The notes under the pieces were generated by a model. That model did not search any database. It had not been told where the DNA came from and saw only the letters and a program-made list of their open reading frames with translations. Below, in pieces: positions 5,822-10,308 of a stretch of DNA of 10,308 nucleotides; the first letter of the stretch is position 1; every line of letters begins with the position of its first letter. Origin of the DNA: an uncultured Bacilli bacterium (GTDB taxonomy: Bacteria; Bacillota_I; Bacilli_A; RF39; UBA660); NCBI GenBank assembly GCA_947623845.1, contig CANQHM010000041.1, positions 1 through 10,308 on the forward strand, written 5' to 3'. The position numbers were made by a program, and so were the translations under genes.

Positions 5822-5850
5822 TTGACAATAAAGTGTAAATATGGTATTAT
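5822..5850 (+). promoter_or_regulatory. near-consensus sigma-A promoter
   Basis: Perfect TTGACA (5822-5827), a 17-base spacer and TATTAT (5845-5850), with TG at 5842-5843 giving an extended -10. Start should be near 5857. It is the best vegetative promoter in the window and drives the 67-residue membrane protein gene. Confidence 0.85.
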
Positions 5851-5857
5851 AGACGCC

Positions 5858-5884
5858 AATAGAAAGCAATATATGTTTTCTATT
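5858..5884 (+). promoter_or_regulatory. 5' leader hairpin just before the ribosome binding site
   Basis: AATAGAAA (5858-5865) pairs perfectly with TTTCTATT (5877-5884) around an 11-base loop. The hairpin starts at the predicted first transcribed bases and ends where the AGGGGG Shine-Dalgarno (5885-5890) begins. It could shield the message 5' end or tune translation. The stem is AT-rich and has no T run, so it is not a terminator. Confidence 0.5.
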
Positions 5885-5898
5885 AGGGGGTTTTGGTA

Positions 5899-6102
5899 AT
5901 GAAAAAGTATAATATTATAATGGACTATATCTTGGTATTAATATCATTTATTGCGTTTTCAATAACTTTTGCTATGCAATATAGCATGCGTTTGGGAACA
6001 TATAAATTATTAGTATTAATATCTTGTTTCTATTTATTTATCTTTTTCATTAAAGGATTAGTATCATTGTATACTGATAAGGGATTAGTTAGAGTTAACT
6101 AG
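5899..6102 (+). CDS. small two-helix membrane protein, 67 aa
   Basis: I do not recognise this protein. It has two hydrophobic helices (about 8-27 and 35-57) separated by a short polar stretch (YSMRLGTY) and followed by a 10-residue polar tail. There is no cleavable signal, so it is probably an integral inner-membrane protein with both ends on the same side. ATG 5899 is chosen because AGGGGG (5885-5890) lies 8 bases upstream; a TTG at 5893 is too close to that site. Support for a real gene is strong despite its length: a near-consensus promoter, a leader hairpin, a good ribosome binding site and a terminator at its stop. Its last 18 bases overlap the end of the convergent spoVB gene. It may be a regulator or partner of a neighbouring membrane protein; that is a guess. 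Confidence 0.75.
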   Translation: MKKYNIIMDYILVLISFIAFSITFAMQYSMRLGTYKLLVLISCFYLFIFFIKGLVSLYTDKGLVRVN

Positions 6103-6111
6103 TCTTTTTTT
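6083..6111 (+). terminator. intrinsic terminator inside the spoVB 3' end
   Basis: A 9-bp stem pairs GATTAGTTA (6083-6091) with TAACTAGTC (6096-6104), one T-G wobble, around a 4-base loop, and seven T follow (6105-6111). It holds the stop of the small gene at 6100-6102 and overlaps the last codons of spoVB. Confidence 0.75.
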
Positions 6112-7401
6112 ATAGATAAATTTATTTATGTATTTAAAATCAAGGAAGACCACAAAGATAATATTGATAATTTCAGAGATAAGTAAGCTATACATTCCTA
6201 GACCTAAGAATGCTAATAAAGACATGGTAAGAAGTTTTAGGAAAACTCCTAAGAAACTAATTTTAAAAGTAATATTTGATTTACCAATACTTTGTAAGGC
6301 ACTAGTTAGTGGGGCTTCTAAGTAATAGAGAATGAAAAATAACCCCATTGTTTCTACATATTTATAACCAACGTTAGTATTATAAATAAGTTCCATAAGA
6401 TCTTTACAAAATAAAACCATAAATATAGTTACTAAACCTCCAAATAGAAAACTAATAAATAAACCTTGGTTTAATCTTCTTTTAACCATCTTTTTATTAC
6501 CGTTACTATAAAATTTACTTATTTCGGGAACTAAAGAAGTAGCAATAGCACTAATAAAAAATGAGGGAAGTAATAAATAAGACATGGCATAACCATTATA
6601 AATACCATATTCTAAGACAAAAGTTTCTTCCGTAAAACCCGTATGAACCATTAAATAACTTAAAATAATGGGTTCAAAGAAAAAGCCAATATTACCAATA
6701 AATCTTCCGGCAACAGAGGGGATGCTAATAGATAGTAAATCTTTAAAAACGATTCTTTCATATTTAATCTTTTTTAAATCAATACATACGCCTTTATCTA
6801 AGAAAGTCATATAAATTACAAAACTAATCGTCTCCGTAATAATACTAATTAGAATTAAAGATAAAATACCCCGAACTAAACCTTTTTGTAAGAAATAGGG
6901 AAGGAAGACGATAATAAAGACGATTCTAATTAACTGTTCAATAACATTACTAAAGTTATTGGGAATCATTTGTTGTTTACCGTAAAAGTAACCTTTTAAA
7001 ACACTCGTAACCGAGACGAAAGGAAGGGTAAGAGATGCCCCTTTAAGAAGTATACTAACTCGGGCATCATGTAAAAGATTACGACTTATTAAATCACTAA
7101 AACTAAAAGTTAAAAAGATTAAGAAAATATTAATAAATAAGAGAATAATTCCGGCTTGGGATAAGATTTTATAACTACGTACTTTCTTTTCGGCGACCAT
7201 TTTAGAAATAGCAAGGGGCATTCCTAAAGAAGAAATCGCAAGCATTAAAGAATAAGTTGGGGTGATAAGTGTATATAAACTTACACCCTCCGTACCAATA
7301 GCTCTCGTATATAAAATCTTAATAATAAAACCTAAAATCTTTGTAATAAGACCACCAACTAGTAAGATTAAAGTAGTTTTAAAAAATTTATTAGTTCTCA
7401 T
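6085..7401 (-). CDS. spoVB: SpoVB-like MOP-superfamily flippase (stage V sporulation protein B)
   Basis: This is a polytopic transporter of the MOP (MVF/PST) superfamily. SpoVB is needed for spore cortex synthesis and is thought to flip lipid-linked peptidoglycan precursor in the mother cell. The 438 residues contain about 12 hydrophobic segments. Family marks are the opening FFKTTLILLVGGLITKILGF, ARAIG-like TRAIGTEGVSLYTLI (about 33-47), SSLGMPLAISKMVAEK (about 57-72), SVTSVLKGYFYGKQQM, and SAIATSLVPEISKFYSNGNK in the second half. B. subtilis SpoVB is about 518 residues with about 14 segments, so this copy is shorter at the C-terminus but otherwise continuous. ATG 7401 follows AAAGGTGA by 3 bases. 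Adjacent comN, DUF421 and yrzE genes match the B. subtilis spoVB neighbourhood, favouring SpoVB over YtgP/MurJ-like paralogues. Confidence 0.85.
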   Translation of the reverse strand: MRTNKFFKTTLILLVGGLITKILGFIIKILYTRAIGTEGVSLYTLITPTYSLMLAISSLGMPLAISKMVAEKKVRSYKILSQAGIILLFINIFLIFLTFSFSDLISRNLLHDARVSILLKGASLTLPFVSVTSVLKGYFYGKQQMIPNNFSNVIEQLIRIVFIIVFLPYFLQKGLVRGILSLILISIITETISFVIYMTFLDKGVCIDLKKIKYERIVFKDLLSISIPSVAGRFIGNIGFFFEPIILSYLMVHTGFTEETFVLEYGIYNGYAMSYLLLPSFFISAIATSLVPEISKFYSNGNKKMVKRRLNQGLFISFLFGGLVTIFMVLFCKDLMELIYNTNVGYKYVETMGLFFILYYLEAPLTSALQSIGKSNITFKISFLGVFLKLLTMSLLAFLGLGMYSLLISEIINIIFVVFLDFKYINKFIYKKRLVNSN

Positions 7402-7409
7402 ATTTCACC

Positions 7410-7438
7410 TTTAAATATTTTTATAAATGATATATAAT
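7410..7438 (+). promoter_or_regulatory. probable sigma-A promoter of the comN-relA-dtd operon
   Basis: TTTAAA (7410-7415), a 17-base spacer and consensus TATAAT (7433-7438) lie upstream of comN. The -35 matches at four of six positions. Start should be near 7445, leaving a leader of about 30 bases with AGAGGT before ATG 7476. Confidence 0.45.
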
Positions 7439-7475
7439 AAATATATGAATTAAATTTTTATTTAGAGGTAAAAGT

Positions 7476-7736
7476 ATGAATAAAGAGGAAATTTTAAATA
7501 AACTATATAATTTATTATTACCAGTATTAGAAAGTAAAAGAAGGGAATTTAAAACTTTAGGAAGAATATATATTAAAGAAGTAGATATATGGAATTTCTT
7601 TAAAGATAATATTTGGTGTAAGAAAGATAAATTAATGTTATGTGATATGGTTAGTGATATTATGGAAACCTCTAATGAAGAAATTGATGAATATATTTTA
7701 AATAAAAAGATTAAAGAAAAGGATTTGATGGCTTGA
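7476..7736 (+). CDS. comN: ComN-like post-transcriptional regulator
   Basis: This is a small cytoplasmic protein of 86 residues. B. subtilis ComN (YrzD, about 98 residues) affects comE operon mRNA after transcription and is recruited to poles and septa by DivIVA. The sequence is helical and charged, with an N-terminal helix (about 3-25), the IYIKEVDIWNFFKDNIWCKK stretch (about 32-51) carrying two Trp, and LCDMVSDIMETSNEEIDEYI (about 56-75), which resembles the ComN pattern of a W-containing strand-helix followed by a D/N-D-I-L region. The family call rests largely on its place between spoVB and relA, as in B. subtilis, plus size. AGAGGT precedes ATG 7476. Its TGA stop shares a base with the relA ATG, so the two are co-translated. 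A second in-frame TGA follows. Confidence 0.72.
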   Translation: MNKEEILNKLYNLLLPVLESKRREFKTLGRIYIKEVDIWNFFKDNIWCKKDKLMLCDMVSDIMETSNEEIDEYILNKKIKEKDLMA

Positions 7737-9880
7737 TGAAAAAAGAGATTACATCTTATGATGAGTTAAAATCTAGTTTAGCTTATATAACTAATAAGGA
7801 TGAATTAGAAAGTATTGATAAAGCTTATGATTTTGCTTTAAAAAATCATGAAGGGAAAAAGAGAAAGAATGGGGCGGATTATATAACCCATCCTTTGAAT
7901 GTGGCATATATTTTAGCTAATTTGAATGTCGATTATGAAACGATTATGGCGGCCTTAATTCATGAAACAATAAATCATGGAAATGCTACTAAAGAAGAAA
8001 TAACGCAACTTTTTGGGGAAGATATTGCGAAAATCGTGGATTGCTTAAGTAAAATAAATAAGATGGCGTTACAAGATGATAAGGATTCTTCCGCTTTAAA
8101 CTTAAGAAAAGTTTTAGTAGGAATGAGCGAAGATGTTAGAGTATTATTTTTAAAACTTGCGGATCGCTTGCACAATATGCGGACAATTTGGGCTTTAACT
8201 CCAGAAGAACAAAAGAATAAAGCGAAAGAAACCATGTCGGTGTTAATTCCGATTGCGCATCGGTTAGGAATTAATTCTATAAAAAGCGAGTTGGAAGATT
8301 TATCGTTAAAGTATTTAAATCCCGAAGCTTACGAAGATATTATTAATCACTTAGATGCATCAAGAGAAGAACTAAATGAATATTTAGCCGAGATGCAAGA
8401 AGAGATAAGTGAATTACTTACGGAACATGGAATTAAATTTAAGATAAAATCCCGGGTTAAGAGTGTTCATAGTATTTATCAAAAACTATCTAAAGGAAAA
8501 TCTTGGAATAATATCTATGATATTTTAGCTTTAAGAGTATTTGTGGATACCGAAAGTGATTGTTATTTAGCAATTGGGTTAATACACTCGAAATTTCGTC
8601 CTATTCCTAAAAGGTTTAAGGATTATATTGCCATGCCGAAAGAAAATATGTACCAATCTTTACATACCACCGTCTTTGGAGTAGAAGGTCAAACTTTTGA
8701 AATTCAAGTAAGAACTTACGAAATGGATGAAATTGCCGAGAAAGGTATCGCATCGCACTGGTCTTACAAAGAAAAAGGCAAAAGTAAATTTCAAAATGTC
8801 TTAGAACAAAAACTTGAAATGTTTAGAAATTTAATTGATGCTAGTAAAAATGATAGTGCCGAAGAATTTGCGAAAACAATTGATAGTGAACTATTACAAG
8901 AAAGTATTTATTGTTTTACCCCTAAAGGAGATGTGGTAGAACTACCTAAAAAAAGTACGCCGATTGATTTTGCATACCGGATTCACTCTAAAGTAGGAGA
9001 TACCCTAGTAGGAGCCATCGTAAATGATGCTATTGTTCCAATCGATTATGAATTACAAGATGATGATATCGTTAAGATTATGACTAATCCTAATAGTGCA
9101 CCCAAAAAAGAATGGTTAAAGATTGTTAAAACTCCTCAAGCTAAGAATAAAATTAAAGCATATTTTAGTAAACAAGAAAAAGAATTATATATTAAAAAGG
9201 GTGAAGAATTATTTCTACAAGATTTAAAGAGAAGACATTTAAATAAAGAAGATGTTTTAACAAGTGAAAATATTGCCAAATTAAAGAAAGACTTACATTT
9301 TAATGAATTAGAAGATATTTATCTTTCTATTGGATCTTTAAGATATACACCTAGTTTTATTTATAATTTAATTTATGAAGATAAGACGGATATTAAAGAT
9401 GTTTTATTAAATAAATTACAATCTAATAAAGATAAAAAGATTGATTATAAAAGTGATATAACTGTAGGTGGTACGACGGATATTAAAGTAAATCTTGCTA
9501 AATGTTGTGAACCCGTATATGGGGATGATATCATTGGGTATATTACCCAAGGAGAAGGTATTACAGTACATAGGTCTACTTGTCAAAATATTTATAATAA
9601 AAATCGCTTAATTAATGTTTCATGGGGTGAAAAGAATGGTACTAATTATTTATCAACGATTTATATTGATTTATATATTGGAAAAGATTATTTAAGTGAA
9701 ATAATTAATTTAGTAACGAGTAAGGGAATATATGTAAATAATGTTAAGACGAGAGAAGTAAATGATCATTTACGTTATGAGATAACTTTAAAAGTTAAAG
9801 AAAAAGAAGAGTTAGATAACTTAATTGTTAATTTAGAAAAAGCAAAATATGTAGCTAAAGTAGAAAGAAAAGGTAACTAA
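7736..9880 (+). CDS. relA: RelA/SpoT family (p)ppGpp synthetase with degenerate hydrolase site
   Basis: This is a long Rel protein of the stringent response, making (p)ppGpp from ATP and GDP/GTP when uncharged tRNA is on the ribosome. The 714 residues match the family order: HD hydrolase domain (about 25-200), synthetase (about 235-345), TGS (about 390-452), helical region, zinc finger (C590, C591, H612, C616) and ACT (about 640-710). The synthetase keeps IYD (D262), RFKD (293-296, the bifunctional Rel type), YQSLHT (306-311) and EIQVRT (322-327). The hydrolase site keeps H52, H76, D143, N147 and T150, but residues 77, 80 and 81 are Glu, Asn and His where functional enzymes have Asp, Glu and Asp (D78, E81, D82 in S. 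equisimilis Rel). Hydrolysis may therefore be lost. ATG 7736 is preferred to TTG 7733. It overlaps comN and dtd by one base each. Confidence 0.96.
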   Translation: MKKEITSYDELKSSLAYITNKDELESIDKAYDFALKNHEGKKRKNGADYITHPLNVAYILANLNVDYETIMAALIHETINHGNATKEEITQLFGEDIAKIVDCLSKINKMALQDDKDSSALNLRKVLVGMSEDVRVLFLKLADRLHNMRTIWALTPEEQKNKAKETMSVLIPIAHRLGINSIKSELEDLSLKYLNPEAYEDIINHLDASREELNEYLAEMQEEISELLTEHGIKFKIKSRVKSVHSIYQKLSKGKSWNNIYDILALRVFVDTESDCYLAIGLIHSKFRPIPKRFKDYIAMPKENMYQSLHTTVFGVEGQTFEIQVRTYEMDEIAEKGIASHWSYKEKGKSKFQNVLEQKLEMFRNLIDASKNDSAEEFAKTIDSELLQESIYCFTPKGDVVELPKKSTPIDFAYRIHSKVGDTLVGAIVNDAIVPIDYELQDDDIVKIMTNPNSAPKKEWLKIVKTPQAKNKIKAYFSKQEKELYIKKGEELFLQDLKRRHLNKEDVLTSENIAKLKKDLHFNELEDIYLSIGSLRYTPSFIYNLIYEDKTDIKDVLLNKLQSNKDKKIDYKSDITVGGTTDIKVNLAKCCEPVYGDDIIGYITQGEGITVHRSTCQNIYNKNRLINVSWGEKNGTNYLSTIYIDLYIGKDYLSEIINLVTSKGIYVNNVKTREVNDHLRYEITLKVKEKEELDNLIVNLEKAKYVAKVERKGN

Positions 9881-10308
9881 TGAAAGTTGTAATTCAAAGA
9901 AGTAAAGAAAGTAGTGTTATAGTAGATAAGAAGTGTGTGGCTAAAATCAATAAAGGTTTAGTAGTTTTAACTTGTTTTACCGAAGGGGATACGGAAGCCG
10001 ATATGGATTATATCTTAAAGAAACTTTTAACTTTAAGAATATTTGATGATGAAAATGGCGTTATGAATAAAAGCATCCAAGATATCGGGGGCGAAATTTT
10101 GCTAGTAAGTCAATTTACGCTTTATGCTGATACAAGAAAAGGAGCAAGACCCTCTTATATTAAAAGCATGAAACATGATGAAGCAAAAGTTATGTTTGAT
10201 AGATTCACAGAAAAACTTTCCGAACACATTTCAACTTATACCGGAGTATTTGGGGCGGATATGACTTTAAATATAACTAATGATGGACCAGTTACCATAA
10301 TTATTGAT
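9880..10308 (+). CDS. dtd: D-aminoacyl-tRNA deacylase Dtd (3' end outside window)
   Basis: Dtd hydrolyses D-amino acids wrongly attached to tRNA, such as D-Tyr-tRNA, and also clears Gly-tRNA(Ala). It acts in the cytoplasm as a homodimer. The 143 codons present cover almost the whole protein (usual length 145-150), and the frame is open to the last base, so only a few residues and the stop are missing. The SQFT motif falls at residues 77-80, the usual place, followed by LYADTRKGARPSY. The Gly-cisPro motif is at 136-137 within NDGPVT. MKVVIQRS and GDTEADMDYILKKLLTLRIF also fit the family. The ATG shares its A with the relA TAA stop, with AAAGG about 7 bases upstream, so dtd is translated with relA; relA-dtd is a common Firmicute pairing. 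Confidence 0.96.
   Translation, partial: MKVVIQRSKESSVIVDKKCVAKINKGLVVLTCFTEGDTEADMDYILKKLLTLRIFDDENGVMNKSIQDIGGEILLVSQFTLYADTRKGARPSYIKSMKHDEAKVMFDRFTEKLSEHISTYTGVFGADMTLNITNDGPVTIIID

Noticed and set aside
6085..7401. spoVB as a truncated pseudogene
   Set aside because: It is about 80 residues shorter than B. subtilis SpoVB, but the frame is intact, has a good ribosome site and shows about 12 regular membrane segments, so it reads as a shorter functional family member.
7731..7739. Mycoplasma-type code with TGA read as Trp
   Set aside because: The AT-rich composition suggested it, but comN ends in two in-frame TGA codons just at the relA start and Trp is encoded by TGG throughout.

Overview
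The window is very AT-rich and reads as the chromosome of an endospore-forming low-GC Firmicute (class Bacilli, possibly one of the reduced gut lineages near the old 'Mollicutes'). The reasons are four recognisable sporulation genes (spoIIIAH, gerE, gerM, spoVB), B. subtilis-like gene order in the right half, strong Shine-Dalgarno sites, and use of TGA as a stop (comN ends in two in-frame TGA codons), so the genetic code is the standard bacterial one. The species assignment is inference only.

Left part (1-1334): a complete tRNA-Arg(UCU) with encoded CCA and its terminator, an unrecognised 185-residue protein, a GC-rich multi-hairpin RNA element ending in a terminator, and a GNAT acetyltransferase with its own extended -10 promoter.

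Sporulation block (1329-3125, minus strand): spoIIIAH, gerE and gerM in that transcription order. In B. subtilis, SpoIIIAH and GerM both belong to the SpoIIIA-SpoIIQ engulfment complex and GerE is the last mother-cell regulator. A sigma-E-like promoter precedes spoIIIAH and a sigma-K-like promoter precedes gerE. A perfect inverted repeat could mask the gerE ribosome binding site only on longer read-through transcripts.

Membrane block (3247-5816): divergent from spoIIIAH, an exported cysteine-rich protein with a VirB2-like pair of membrane helices is tightly coupled to a CmpB-type (PF06541) membrane protein. YrzE-like and DUF421 (YrbG-like) membrane proteins follow.

Right part (5822-10308): a 67-residue membrane protein behind a near-consensus promoter, spoVB on the minus strand, then a tight comN-relA-dtd operon in which each stop overlaps the next start by one base; dtd runs off the window. 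From memory, yrzE, yrbG, spoVB, comN, relA and dtd are neighbours in B. subtilis too, so this is an old vertically inherited cluster with apt, recJ and secDF missing. The most notable point is that the Rel protein has a degenerate hydrolase site (HD to HE, ED to NH) while its synthetase, TGS, zinc-finger and ACT regions look intact. No mobile element, CRISPR array or gene-free stretch over 300 bases is present.
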